Of a stretch of DNA of 64,000 nt, positions 48,286-58,632 are shown piece by piece. Made by a program: the position numbers and the translations under genes. Under the pieces are notes generated by a model that worked only from the letters and a program-made list of their open reading frames with translations, made no database searches and was not told where the DNA came from. Position 1 is the stretch's first letter. Each line of letters opens with the position of its first letter. Where the stretch lies: contig CP073276.1 of the NCBI GenBank assembly GCA_038561985.1, positions 1,612,001 to 1,676,000 on the forward strand, read 5' to 3'. This DNA is from Petrimonas sulfuriphila. GTDB lineage: Bacteria > Bacteroidota > Bacteroidia > Bacteroidales > Dysgonomonadaceae.

Positions 48286-50010
48286 TTATTCCCAACCGGG
48301 ATTTTGAGTTAAGTTTGGATTCTCTACCGTTTCTGTTCTGGGAACGGGAAGCAAATATCTTTTCGATGTAAAACGACGGGCGTTAGCTCCTGCCACAACA
48401 GGTACAGTAATAATTTCAAAACTCTTGCCGTCTTCAGAAATTGAAATGGCTTTTGGCGTTGAATCCAATTCGGGGATTACATCCAATCCTTCTTCTTTTC
48501 CCCAACGCAGGAGTGACCAATATCGATCGTTCTCCTGAAGAAGATCTGCGCGACGTTCTATTTTGTAATATTTCCACGTGTCAGCCAAAGATGTGCTGGG
48601 ACTTAGAGTCGGCAATCCACCGTGAGTCACCCTGGTTTTGTTGATGTAATCAATGGCGGTTGCTTTAGAGCCTTCACCATTCATCCGGAGTAGCAGTTCG
48701 GCGTAATTGAGGTATGAACGGCCTAACCTCAGCATTACATAGTGATAATTGGTTGGGACATTGTAATAGAGCCATTTATCTTCGTAAATGTTTTTACGGA
48801 ACAGGTACCCGCTTTTGGTCATGTGACGGTCTTGCTGTACGTTGGAAGCATAGTTTACATTACCCCCTAATCTTGTTGTAATGAGTGAGGTGAAATACAT
48901 GGTGCTGTCGCATACAATGTTCGCATGAAACCTTTTATCCCGGTTGGTGTACAGCACATTAAAAACACTGCTTTTTCCGGGTTCAAACGATTGGTAGTAA
49001 GATGTCTCACTCCAATGTTTAGCATTTCCGTCCGAGTCAATCACCAGATAGGCATCGGTGGCTTCCTGAGAAGGTGTTTTCTCTAACCAGCCTTCAAGCG
49101 GTTTGTCGAGCGGCCATTTTTCTAAAACACCCTCTTTTGCTTTGTCCCCCCCCATATTCGGAGTCAGATTTTGCATCCATGTGTTCATCATTTGGGTGTT
49201 GGTTTCAAGCCTGTAAGATGCTAAGATGATTTCGGGAGAATTCATGCCACCCGAGTAAGTATTGAACATGCTTTTATAATCATTGTCCAATGCATATGTA
49301 CCCAATGCGAACAGGTCCTCGCTGGCTTTTTTACCTTGTTGATAATACCCTGCTTTGTCTGAGTTGTTTTCAAGATAAGCAGCACCTTGTAAACAAGCTT
49401 CCGCTTTTAATGCATAGGCAGCGCCTTTGCTTACTCTTCCTTTTGACACGTTGGCGGGAAGCAGGTTTGCTGCCTGGTCAAGATCTTTCAAAATGAAATC
49501 ATACGTCTCTTTGATGGTTGCCGTGCGCGAAAGATTCAAATCATCCTGCGGAGTAAGCACTTTGTCAACAATCATTATTTTACCGAACTTACGTGCTGCG
49601 GTAAAGTTTGTTACGGCGCGCAGAAAATAGGCTTCACCCAACATAACGTTTTTATCGCTTTCGAGATAAGAAGAGTTGGTAACCCTTTCAATGATCATGT
49701 TGCATTTTCTTATGTCTTCGAATATGTTCCAGCCAAAACCTGTTTCGTTGGTGATGTTTTCCTGTACCATGTTGCTGGCAGCGCCCTGTGACGGGTTCAG
49801 AACCATGTTGTCAGACCATTCATCATCCTGAATCAACCTGTTGTTGATGGAGTATGCATCGTTTACAAATGAGCGTGCAGTAACGGCATCAGCCCATACC
49901 AAATCCCCGGAGAACTTATCCAGAGGTTTTGTGTCCAACGCATCCTGGCAAGAGCCAAGAAGTACGGCAGACGTTATAACAATAATTTGTAAAATATTTC
50001 TTAGTTTCAT
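48286..50010 (-). CDS. susD: SusD-like glycan-binding lipoprotein
   Basis: A 574-residue SusD/RagB family lipoprotein; ATG 50010 (MKLRNILQIIVITSAVLLGS) with Cys21. TKPLDKFSGDLVWADAVTAR, RAVTNFTAARKFGKIMIVDK, NYAELLLRMNGEGSKATAID and IERRADLLQENDRYWSLLRW are standard SusD signatures (the N-terminal TPR core and the C-terminal lid). SusD caps the SusC barrel and delivers oligosaccharide. The partner SusC gene starts immediately upstream with only 13 nt between, but carries a stop codon at codon 67. Confidence 0.95.
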   Translation of the reverse strand: MKLRNILQIIVITSAVLLGSCQDALDTKPLDKFSGDLVWADAVTARSFVNDAYSINNRLIQDDEWSDNMVLNPSQGAASNMVQENITNETGFGWNIFEDIRKCNMIIERVTNSSYLESDKNVMLGEAYFLRAVTNFTAARKFGKIMIVDKVLTPQDDLNLSRTATIKETYDFILKDLDQAANLLPANVSKGRVSKGAAYALKAEACLQGAAYLENNSDKAGYYQQGKKASEDLFALGTYALDNDYKSMFNTYSGGMNSPEIILASYRLETNTQMMNTWMQNLTPNMGGDKAKEGVLEKWPLDKPLEGWLEKTPSQEATDAYLVIDSDGNAKHWSETSYYQSFEPGKSSVFNVLYTNRDKRFHANIVCDSTMYFTSLITTRLGGNVNYASNVQQDRHMTKSGYLFRKNIYEDKWLYYNVPTNYHYVMLRLGRSYLNYAELLLRMNGEGSKATAIDYINKTRVTHGGLPTLSPSTSLADTWKYYKIERRADLLQENDRYWSLLRWGKEEGLDVIPELDSTPKAISISEDGKSFEIITVPVVAGANARRFTSKRYLLPVPRTETVENPNLTQNPGWE

Positions 50011-50023
50011 AATTCCTATGTTT

Positions 50024-53000
50024 TTAGAATGTAACATTTACTACAACAGAATAAGACTTTTGGGTAGGATAGGCATATCCTGTTTCAGCAGAAATTTCCG
50101 GGTCATAAAACTTGTTTACTTTAGAGAACGTAAGTACATTCGTTCCTGTTAAGGATACTTTCAGGGACGAAATTGACTTGCTATTTTTCAAAAAGTCTTT
50201 AAAGTCATACCCTACCTGTATTGTCTTAAGCCTTAAATAGGCTGCGTTGTGGTACCAGAAATCGGATGAAACCGTGTAGTTTTGACCGGCGTTCAGGTTC
50301 TGATAGGTCGATAAACGGGGGAAAAGGGCATCTTTGTTGTCCGGCCTCCATGAATCGAGTTGAAATGCATAGGTCAGGTACTCCGAATTCGTAGCTCTCA
50401 TAAACTCGGACAACTGTTTATACCTAGTTCCTGTTCCCTGTAATAATCCAAACAGAAAGAAATTCTTGTACTCCAAATTAAAGTCGAACCCGTAAGAAAA
50501 TGACGGGAAGGTGGGTTTTCCGATGCGCTGGAAGTCTTCACCGTCAATTTTTCCATCGCCGTTCAAATCCGCGAAAAACAGGTCTCCGGGTTTCAAGGCA
50601 TTCGCGGTTTCGCGTCTTGGATTGTTGATGATCTCATCGATTGTCTGATACATCCCGTTTGTTTTGTAAGCACTACCGTAGTAGTTCTTCACATGTGTCA
50701 CCCGTGAATTCGGATTCATTAAACTCGACAGGGATTCATCTTCTTTTTTCTCCCACAACTCATCATAGCTGGTGAGGTTGACTCCCAAGTCATACGTGAA
50801 ATCCTGAATTTTGTCTTTCCAGCGGATGTTGGCTTCCAGCCCGGCTCTTCTGTGGGCGCTTTCACTTTTAACAAAAGGAAGACTTTTACCCAGCGGGGTT
50901 GTGTAGCGGTTCTGCGGTGCAATCAAGTATCCTTTTGTTCTGTAGTAATAATAATCAATAGATGCAAAAAGTCTGTCATCCAGGAAAGATAGGTCGGCGC
51001 CAACGTCAAACACCTGTCTCGTGTACCAGCTTAAGTCGTTGGATACGAGCGGCCCTTCCCGGAAGCCAGTGGTGAACTTTCCGTCAATGATTGTTGACTG
51101 TGCTTCCATGTCGTATACCGGCAGGTATCCGAACCTTACGCCGTCTTCCAGCCCTACAACACCATACGAAGCCCTGAACTTAAGGAAGTTTATCAAATTG
51201 TCTTCCCTGAGCTTATCCATGAATGATTCTTCCGAAACTACCCAGGCGAGTGCTCCTGAAGGGAAGAAACCGGTTCTCTTTCCCGAAGGAAAGTTGTCGG
51301 ACTGGTCAACCCTGAAGTTTCCTTCAAACATATAACGTCTGTTCCAGTCGTATTTCACACGCCCAACATATCCCAAGCGCGCTCTCTCTTCAGCCGATCC
51401 TGAGTTTTTTTGAGTCGAAGCGTCCCCTGCAAACAGTTGGTCGAACTGGGATGACAGGTAACGTTCCCGTTGTGCCCAGAAGTTTTCACTGTAGGCCTTG
51501 AAGAAGCTGTATACACCCTGCAACTCAAAATTGTGCAAATCCACGGTTTTTTTGTACTGGACATTGACGTCAAACGAAGTGTCGGTTCCTCTTGAATTTG
51601 ACATTCTGAGGTAGTTGCTCGTGTAAGGGACGGCTTGGCCATCGGGTTGATATTGAGGAGCTTTGGATTGAAATATTTTTTGGTTCCAATCTCCATAGCG
51701 TACATTACCCAACACGCCGAATCGTAATCCTTGTACAGTGGGAACATCCCAGTTGGCGTAAATTTGTGTGTTGAGGTATTTGTCATTTTCATTATTGTAT
51801 CCGGCACGTTTGTCCAGGATTACCAGGGGGTGTATGGAAATTGACGTGTAGGTCCCGTCGGGATTGAACGCCGCATAGTTTGGCTTCACGTTTTGCAACT
51901 GCGACCACACACTGTAATCCCCCCAAACGGTCGGATTTCTTCTTTCTAATGCAGCATCAATATTAACGCCTACCTCCAGGCCAATTTCTTTGAAGGTAGT
52001 GGAGACATTACTGCGAAGGTTTAACCGGTCGTACTTGTTGTTGTGAGATTCTTTAAAAAGCGAGTTTTGTTTCAGGTAACCGATGGCAGTGTAAAAATTG
52101 ATACCGTTGGAGCTGACTCCCGATAAGGAAAGGTTGTGCCTATTGCCAAATGCATATTTGTTCAAAGCCAATCCCATCCAATCCGTATTTGCTGTAATGC
52201 TTCCGTAAGGATCGGAGTTTTCCCGAATCTTCTTTATGTCTTCTTCAGTATAAGGCAGCGAAGTTCTTCCGTCGTACTCTGCAGCTTGGTTTACGGCTAA
52301 CACATAATCCAGTGAGTTCAATTTTTCGGGAAGAACAACGGGTCTGCTGAAATCAAATCCACCGCTATACTGAATGGAAATTTTTTCTTGTTTTCCTCTT
52401 TTGGTCTGAACAAGCACAATCCCATCGCCAGCCCTTGACCCGTAAACGGCAGTTGCACTTGCGTCTTTCAAAATACTCAATTTTTCAATGTCCGATGAGT
52501 TGAGTGAGTTAAAGTCATTTTCGCTTCTAATAACGCCATCAATAACGTATAAAGGTGTTTTACCTCCGCGAATGGATAAACGCGGCTTAGAGCCGGGTGC
52601 GCCACCGCCCGCCTCAATTACCAACCCGGGGGTACGTCCCTGTAGGGCTGATGCAGTGTTCGTAAAGGGCAGATCTTCTATCTTATCTGTTTTTAACGAA
52701 GTTACGGCACCAACAGCCATACGGGTTGACGTTGTTCCGTATCCCACCACTACTACCTCATCCAGAAGTTCGGTGTCGGAGACCATTAAGACATTTATAG
52801 TCGAACGTCCATTCACCGCTACGGTTTGCGGTTTCATGCCTACGTAACTGAACACCAGTTTCCCGTTTGAAGGTACGTTATTCAGAACCTAGTTCCCGTC
52901 AATATCGGTAGTGGTACCGGTGGTAGCATTACCTTCCACGATAATAGTTGCTCCGATCACCTCAAGTCCGGTATCGTCTTTCACGTTACCGCTAATGGTA

Positions 53001-53089
53001 ATGTTTTGAGCAAACATTCCTAAGGATATTGTCCACAGCATGGCGAACAACAGGCCTTTCCATTTAGTAATTGAATGTCTTTTTTTCAT
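50024..53089 (-). pseudogene. susC: SusC-like TonB-dependent receptor with in-frame amber stop
   Basis: The frame starts at 53089 with a signal peptide (GLLFAMLWTISLGMFAQ) and a carboxypeptidase-like domain (ISGNVKDDTGLEVIGATIIV). Codon 67 is TAG at 52891-52889, in DGN-stop-VLNNVPS, where family members usually have an aromatic residue (Tyr TAT/TAC differs by one base). The remaining 955 codons are open: VVVGYGTTSTRMAVGAV, plug VIDGVIRSENDF, and a barrel ending SYSVVVNVTF. Translation could restart at ATG 52855, but that product has no signal peptide. Either the gene is inactive, the stop is suppressed, or the base is an error. Confidence 0.92.
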
Positions 53090-53702
53090 TCTGTTCTCAT
53101 TTTAAAAATTAATACACATTTCATTAGTCTCATTTGGTTGATTCGATATCATTTAAGCAATCTGGTCGTTGTACATAGTATTTCCTGTCAGACAGTAAAG
53201 CGGATACATGTTAGTTGTATGTGTGCAATAGTTCAAAAAATAGCAACCTTACCCTATACGTGCAAGACTGTGAATCAAATCGTAATAGAATTTTTAATCA
53301 GAAAATTTTGGGTGTCATCCTGAACTGTACTGTGACGACGCAAAGATATATTGTTTTTTGGGATATATTAGCAAAAATAAATATGTTTTACAGCATAAAT
53401 AATGCTGAATTTAATATATAACCCCTGTTTTAATTAAATATACGTAGTCAATGAATTTTTAAGTTAAAAATATTTACTAAATATCGGCTAATTCTTCACG
53501 GTCAATTACTTCCCTACTTTTCAAACACATTCTGTTCCTATTGAATTCCGTTAACGCGGCGAAAAATAATTTGCTTTCCGTTGTTGATTGATTTTTTAAA
53601 AAGAACGTTTTCAAATTATAAAAAAATGAAATGCTTTACCGGTGTCTTTTCCCAAAACAGTAAAATATTCTTAACTTTACAAAAACAGATCTTTTAACAC
53701 AA
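53090..53702. promoter_or_regulatory. 613-bp divergent intergenic region between susC and the AraC-type gene
   Basis: AT-rich, no gene. On the minus strand TATCTTTG (53348-53341) fits the TAnnTTTG -7 element for susC, but the best TTG (53374-53372) is 23 nt away, longer than usual; it would give a leader of about 250 nt. Toward the AraC-type gene, TAACTTTA near 53672 resembles a -7 element with one mismatch. The long leader could hold regulatory RNA, though no clear hairpin stands out. Confidence 0.4.
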
Positions 53703-54872
53703 ATGACACACTATTTTTTTACCGTGATGCCCCTGTTCGTTGTTTTCTTTTGGTTGATTCTCTTTTTGCTGGATTTCCGAAGAAACGATACTGCAAAGCG
53801 ATTTCTCACACTCTTTTTAGGAGTCGCTTTGGTAAATTATCTTGCACACTGGTTTTATTTCAACCACAACTATTCGGTTTATCGCTTGCTCGACAGCGTA
53901 TGGGTGTTTACTTCCCTAGCGGTTTATCCGTTGTATTACTACTATATTCGTCTGTTGACCGAGGATTTGAAGCTTGACTGGAAGTGGGGATGGATATTGA
54001 TCCCTGCAATTCTGCTCTCCTCCTTTTCCACTGTACTCTACCTGCTGATGAGTTCGGCTGAGCTTGATGTGTTCACACATGAGGTACTGTATCATAACCG
54101 GGAGTACAGGGTCGGTTACCCATTGCTTGTCCGTCTTCAAGTAATGAGGCTCGTCCTGTTCAAGGTGATTTTTGCCATGGAAGTTTTGCTGACCCTCTAT
54201 TTCGGGCTTCGTCTGATCAGACTTTTCAACGAGAAAGTACACGCTTTCTATTCAAACGTGGAAAACAGGGAGATCTCCAAAATCAGGACGTTGTTGTTTT
54301 TTCTGGTTTTGACAGCCCTGATTTCTTTGGTATCCAATGTTGTGGGGAAGCATTTTTTTTCAGATCATCCCTCGCTTCTGGCCCTTCCCTCCCTTGCTCA
54401 CTCGATGGCCCTTTTCGGTATCAGCTATGTGGGTTACCGGCAACATTTTTCTATCCGTGACCTGTGTCAGGATCAGCAGGAAGGGGAGTGCTGTTGTGGC
54501 GTTGAGTCGGAGAGTGAGGCAATGACCGGGATGGAATATGACCAGCTCCTATCGAAGCTGGAAACCCTTTTCGAGGAGGATCAGATCTTTAAAAACCCTG
54601 ATCTGCGGTTGAACGATGTGGCCCAGGAGTTGGGAACCAACCGCACTTACCTGTCCAGGCTGATCCGCCACAGGCGGGACATGACCTTTTGCGATTTTGT
54701 GAACGATTACCGCGTTCGCTACGCCGAAGCAGTGCTCTCTTCACCGGAGCAGTTCCGCCTGACTATCGATGAGGTTGCTTTCAACTCCGGTTTTTCCGGG
54801 AGCAGCTCGTTCTACCGCGCTTTTGTCAAGAAGAACGGAATCCCACCCGGCAAATTCAGGAAACAGGTTTAG
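53703..54872 (+). CDS. membrane AraC-family transcriptional regulator
   Basis: A 389-residue regulator with seven probable transmembrane helices over about residues 1-250 (FFTVMPLFVVFFWLILFLLD, WGWILIPAILLSSFSTVLYL, IRTLLFFLVLTALISLVSNV) and a C-terminal AraC-type double HTH at about 285-389 (LRLNDVAQELGTNRTYLSRL, VAFNSGFSGSSSFYRAFVK). A Cys-rich linker, EGECCCGVE, joins them. Bacteroidota 7TM-AraC proteins act as ligand-responsive regulators. It is divergent from susC with a 613-bp gap and is the most likely local regulator of the glycan locus, though this is not shown. It is convergent with the following lipoprotein gene (16-nt gap). Confidence 0.85.
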   Translation: MTHYFFTVMPLFVVFFWLILFLLDFRRNDTAKRFLTLFLGVALVNYLAHWFYFNHNYSVYRLLDSVWVFTSLAVYPLYYYYIRLLTEDLKLDWKWGWILIPAILLSSFSTVLYLLMSSAELDVFTHEVLYHNREYRVGYPLLVRLQVMRLVLFKVIFAMEVLLTLYFGLRLIRLFNEKVHAFYSNVENREISKIRTLLFFLVLTALISLVSNVVGKHFFSDHPSLLALPSLAHSMALFGISYVGYRQHFSIRDLCQDQQEGECCCGVESESEAMTGMEYDQLLSKLETLFEEDQIFKNPDLRLNDVAQELGTNRTYLSRLIRHRRDMTFCDFVNDYRVRYAEAVLSSPEQFRLTIDEVAFNSGFSGSSSFYRAFVKKNGIPPGKFRKQV

Positions 54873-54888
54873 GGGTGCAAAAGCAACA

Positions 54889-57432
54889 TTAATCGGCCGG
54901 GAGCTTATTTCCCCGAAAGGTGAAATACCTGAGTCCATAGTAGTCCGTGCTGTTTACCGGCATATCCCCGAAATTTCCGCTGCCAACAGTTCCATTAGCC
55001 GGAAGGATGCCGTAATAACCTCCGGGCTCGGGTGTGAAACGGAAGGTATGTTCATACAGCTCGAAATTATCATACACAACCCTGTTGTCCTCCCGTCGTG
55101 ACATGCCCGATCCAATGTAACTTTGTCCGAAATCAACCTCCATGATCTTTTCTGTGGGTTTGAAGCCATACGGCATCCCGCTTTCCAAATAGCCGTATGG
55201 TACACCGCTGTATAGGATGGCTCCGATCTGCACCGGCTGCAACAGGTGGCGCATCACCTTGAACTTGCAATGAACCTGTGTGCTGTCGGCCGACAAGTTG
55301 ACATCACTGGCATTGAGATCGCATAGGGGAGAGAAGTACCGCTCCCAGATGGGATCTCCTTCCAGCGTCAGCTCATCGGTCTCGTAGTTGAAGACACCTC
55401 CCAGCGTGGTGAGCGATCCCTTGATTTTGCTCTCGGTGTTGAGTGACATCTTCTGGGTCTGTTCAAAGACATCCCAGTAGTATCCCAACTTCATGCGTGC
55501 ATCGGCACTGCAAAGCGCTTCCATCACGCCCCATACCTTGATGCCCGCATCTACCCTTACGCCTGCTGTGGTGTGCACGCTGCTCGACAGTTCTCCACCC
55601 GTGAAGGAGAGGCCATTCTCGCTGAACTTGGACGCCCGGGTGGTGCTGCGGGTTCTGAATCCCTCGTTGCTGTTGTAGGAGAATCCGAGATCCATCGCGG
55701 CACTGTAGCTCATACCTGCCCTGATCTCTACTTCTCCCCCCACACCGGCAACACCGTAAAAATGGATCACCGGTACAATGGTGAGCGGCGGCACGGGGAT
55801 GGGGGCGAAATAGGCGGTTAGCAGGTGGAACGATTTGTCCACTGCATCGGCTTCCACCTGAACGGTCATATCGGCCGAAAGCTGGATGTCGGGCGATATG
55901 CTGGCATGGAAATAGTGCAGTTTCTTGTCGAAGATGCCCACCAGCAGCCGCATGCTGAGATCCATGCTGGCCGAAACCTCAATTTCGGAGTTGTCGCCAG
56001 GCTCCAGCGTAAAGCTCATGTTGCCGGAGGAATAGTTGTAGTTTTTTCTTCCACTGGCCCTTGTTGCAGGCATAGAAAGTTCAATTTGTGAACCGTTCCG
56101 GGTGAAGCTCACCGCTTCCCCGTCGGGCGTCTCCACCCGGCTGAGATAGGCCCCTAGTTCCAACTCAACACCACCCTCTTCGTTGAGGGAGCCATCCTCG
56201 TTCCAGATCGGTTCTCCCAGCGAGAGCTCCTCAAATACCTCGGTGATATCGTTCACCGGTTCAGCCACCACGGCGATGTATTCGCTTTCCGGGTTGCCCA
56301 CCGAGACGATTCTGCCGATATATCCTTCCGGGAACAATTTGGAGGGAGTATTGAAAAGCAATACCTCACCCATCCTGGGCTCAAATTCTTTTTTCACCGT
56401 CATAAAGAGGGTATGGGTCTCGAACTTCACCTCACCAACCCACTTGTCGTAGCTCGCCAGTCGGGCATCCACGATGTAATCCATCCTGTCAGCATCGACC
56501 AGGGTAGCATCCTCCTGCAGTTTATATTCCGCCTCGTCCGATGCGGTGACTGTCTCGCCCACCGGGTAGACCCTGCTGCGTTCAATCTTTTTTCCAGATG
56601 TCGTACCGATCGTCTTTATCACTTCCCTGCCGTCATCCATCACGAATTTCACCTCAAACCCTTTGGTATAATCGCGGGGAGGGATAAAGAGATAGAAATG
56701 GTGTAGGGTGCCATCGAGCTCTAGCCCTTCACCACAGTCTACGGTAAGGATGAGTGCCGGGCCGCTGCCGCTCTCCGGGAAGCGTGCTTCCGGGAGATCC
56801 TCGTTCCAGGCCACCGTGAAAGAACCACTAACCGGTCTCCCCGAGAGATCCCGGAAATGTACCTTGCGCAGACGGTCACCCTCAGTACCGCTGTAACCCA
56901 CCTTGAGCAGCGCAAAGAGGTTGCGGAAGCCGATGCCCGACGCACTGCCCTTGCCGGCCATGAAATTAGCAGGGGCATAGGGTTGCGACACCCGCTCCTT
57001 GAGGGTATAAGGCTGTGTGGCCGGGAAGGTGAGCGTCAACTCGCTGTTGTTGCCAATAGAAGTTCCCTCCCGATAGGGGTAATAGGCCGTCACCTCGCCC
57101 GTGGGCATGCTGCCGGTTGTCCTGAACCGGGCTTTTTTGCCGTTTTCCAGGATGTCATCCACTCCGGCAGTGAAGAGCAGGTTGCTACCCCCTCCCTTGC
57201 CGAAGACGCCGATCCGGTCGTTCACCTCCCAACGGACTTCTGCCTTGATGCCGGGTTGATCAATCACTGCGGTTCGGGTCGTTTCTTCACCGTCAATGAT
57301 GGTAGCTGTCAATACGTTGTCGCCGGGAGCTGCTCCCTGTTCAAAAGGCTCGTTGGTACATCCCAGTAGTGCGAGGCCAATCACCAGCAGGGATGATTTT
57401 ATCAGGTTGTTTGTTTTATCTGTTCTCTTCAT
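54889..57432 (-). CDS. fimbrillin-like surface lipoprotein
   Basis: An 847-residue predicted lipoprotein; ATG 57432 (MKRTDKTNNLIKSSLLVIGL) leads to ALLGC. Residues about 40-310 look like a fimbrillin/Mfa-type fold (RTAVIDQPGIKAEVRWEVND, RIGVFGKGGGSNLLFTAG, GEVTAYYPYREGTSIGNNSE, LTLTFPATQPYTL). The rest (about 320-847) has long beta-rich stretches with aromatic-Gly patterns that I cannot name. It is the second gene of a pair with the BACON lipoprotein (19-nt gap). It may be a surface adhesin or fimbrial subunit. Its base composition is GC-rich compared with the susCD genes, suggesting a separate origin. Confidence 0.65.
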   Translation of the reverse strand: MKRTDKTNNLIKSSLLVIGLALLGCTNEPFEQGAAPGDNVLTATIIDGEETTRTAVIDQPGIKAEVRWEVNDRIGVFGKGGGSNLLFTAGVDDILENGKKARFRTTGSMPTGEVTAYYPYREGTSIGNNSELTLTFPATQPYTLKERVSQPYAPANFMAGKGSASGIGFRNLFALLKVGYSGTEGDRLRKVHFRDLSGRPVSGSFTVAWNEDLPEARFPESGSGPALILTVDCGEGLELDGTLHHFYLFIPPRDYTKGFEVKFVMDDGREVIKTIGTTSGKKIERSRVYPVGETVTASDEAEYKLQEDATLVDADRMDYIVDARLASYDKWVGEVKFETHTLFMTVKKEFEPRMGEVLLFNTPSKLFPEGYIGRIVSVGNPESEYIAVVAEPVNDITEVFEELSLGEPIWNEDGSLNEEGGVELELGAYLSRVETPDGEAVSFTRNGSQIELSMPATRASGRKNYNYSSGNMSFTLEPGDNSEIEVSASMDLSMRLLVGIFDKKLHYFHASISPDIQLSADMTVQVEADAVDKSFHLLTAYFAPIPVPPLTIVPVIHFYGVAGVGGEVEIRAGMSYSAAMDLGFSYNSNEGFRTRSTTRASKFSENGLSFTGGELSSSVHTTAGVRVDAGIKVWGVMEALCSADARMKLGYYWDVFEQTQKMSLNTESKIKGSLTTLGGVFNYETDELTLEGDPIWERYFSPLCDLNASDVNLSADSTQVHCKFKVMRHLLQPVQIGAILYSGVPYGYLESGMPYGFKPTEKIMEVDFGQSYIGSGMSRREDNRVVYDNFELYEHTFRFTPEPGGYYGILPANGTVGSGNFGDMPVNSTDYYGLRYFTFRGNKLPAD

Positions 57433-57451
57433 GATGCGGTGCTGTTTGTGG

Positions 57452-58411
57452 TTAATCCCATCCCGTGGGGTCATTGTAATCGTAATCATCATTGTCGGAA
57501 GCCTCTTCCGCCTCTTCTTCGTATACCCATAGTTTTCGAGTCAGCGTGCTGGCATAGACAATGATCTCCTGCTCCGGTCTCATCTGGGTGCTGTTGTTGG
57601 GCGTTGAGGTGATGGTGAACTGCGTATCGTTGATCTTATTCACCTGCAACCACTCTCCAACATATCCCAGGGTGAACTCGGTCACGTTGGTCATCACCGT
57701 GACCACGATGGTGCCGCCGTATGAAGGGAGGGGTATGTTGGTGTTCCCATGAGAGGAGAAGAGGTCGAGCTCCGGCAAAGGATCCTGGTAAACCGTGATG
57801 GAGGCGAGCGAGTCGCCCTCATTCCCATAGAGGGTGACCAAGGCTTGTCGGGGAATGTTGCCCGTCCAACTTTCATCAACGGTGATGTTAATGCCTTCGT
57901 CCGAAATTTTTTCAAGTAGGCACCAGGACTGATCAGAACGATAGCTCCAGCCGGTTACGTTGGTTTCAATCCCAATTCCGTTATTACCCCCCTGATAATT
58001 CATGATCACCTTATCGACAACCGGCCTGATGTAAGCCTCCTCGGGCTCTACGGCTGCATCTTGCGTCACCTCGATGGTCACCTTTTTGGCGGTTCCCTCA
58101 GCTGCAACGATTAGGATTGCTTTCTCCGGAGGGGCGAAAGCCTTGTTTTCAGTTGCAGTTACCGTGAAGTTGGAGGCTCCCTTGTTGACCGTGCACCAGC
58201 TCTTGCTGGATGTGACGCTCCAGCTTTTGGCGTTCGTTACGACTGTGATCTCCTTGCTTCCTCCTTCAGCGGCGAAGTGGATGGGTGAGGTGGATACCTC
58301 CAGGGTGATTGTCTCGTTTTCCCCTCCACCGGGGATTTCACCCTTGCCGCAACCGGGCAAAAAAAATAAAATCAAGGCCGCGACAGATAGTGCGAGTGTT
58401 GATGTATGCAT
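57452..58411 (-). CDS. BACON-domain lipoprotein
   Basis: A 319-residue lipoprotein (ALSVAALILFFLPGC, Cys21). Three to four BACON/Ig-like repeats: SPIHFAAEGGSKEITVVTNA, KSWSVTSSKSWCTVNKGASN, WSYRSDQSWCLLEKISDEGI and LPSYGGTIVVTVMTNVTEFT with EWLQVNKINDTQF. BACON domains often bind carbohydrate or mucin. It ends with an acidic tail (EEEAEEASDNDDYDYNDPTG). A TATTTTTG -7-like element lies at 58477-58470 on this strand. The next gene is the fimbrillin-like lipoprotein, with which it probably forms a surface unit. Confidence 0.82.
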   Translation of the reverse strand: MHTSTLALSVAALILFFLPGCGKGEIPGGGENETITLEVSTSPIHFAAEGGSKEITVVTNAKSWSVTSSKSWCTVNKGASNFTVTATENKAFAPPEKAILIVAAEGTAKKVTIEVTQDAAVEPEEAYIRPVVDKVIMNYQGGNNGIGIETNVTGWSYRSDQSWCLLEKISDEGINITVDESWTGNIPRQALVTLYGNEGDSLASITVYQDPLPELDLFSSHGNTNIPLPSYGGTIVVTVMTNVTEFTLGYVGEWLQVNKINDTQFTITSTPNNSTQMRPEQEIIVYASTLTRKLWVYEEEAEEASDNDDYDYNDPTGWD

Positions 58412-58564
58412 ATTATCTTACAGGTATTGATGCTTCATTTATTCAACGGCTGGCGCCGTAGCGTGGCAGCAAAAATAGTGTTAACCGGCCGGAGTTTTTT
58501 CCCAAATAGACAAAAAAATCTTTTGTTTTCACAAAAAAATGGACAAAACCGACAAAAATAGGGG

Positions 58565-58601
58565 CAAAAAAACAAGGCCGACTCAGTTGAGCGGCCTTGT
58601 T
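58565..58601 (-). terminator. terminator of the GH109-type gene
   Basis: On the minus strand AACAAGGCCG pairs with CGGCCTTGTT (58601-58592 with 58580-58571), with an inner CTCA/TGAG, and is followed by five or more T. It lies 30 nt past the GH109 stop codon. Confidence 0.8.
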
Positions 58602-58632
58602 AAACAATATAAAAACAGTGATCAATAATAGC

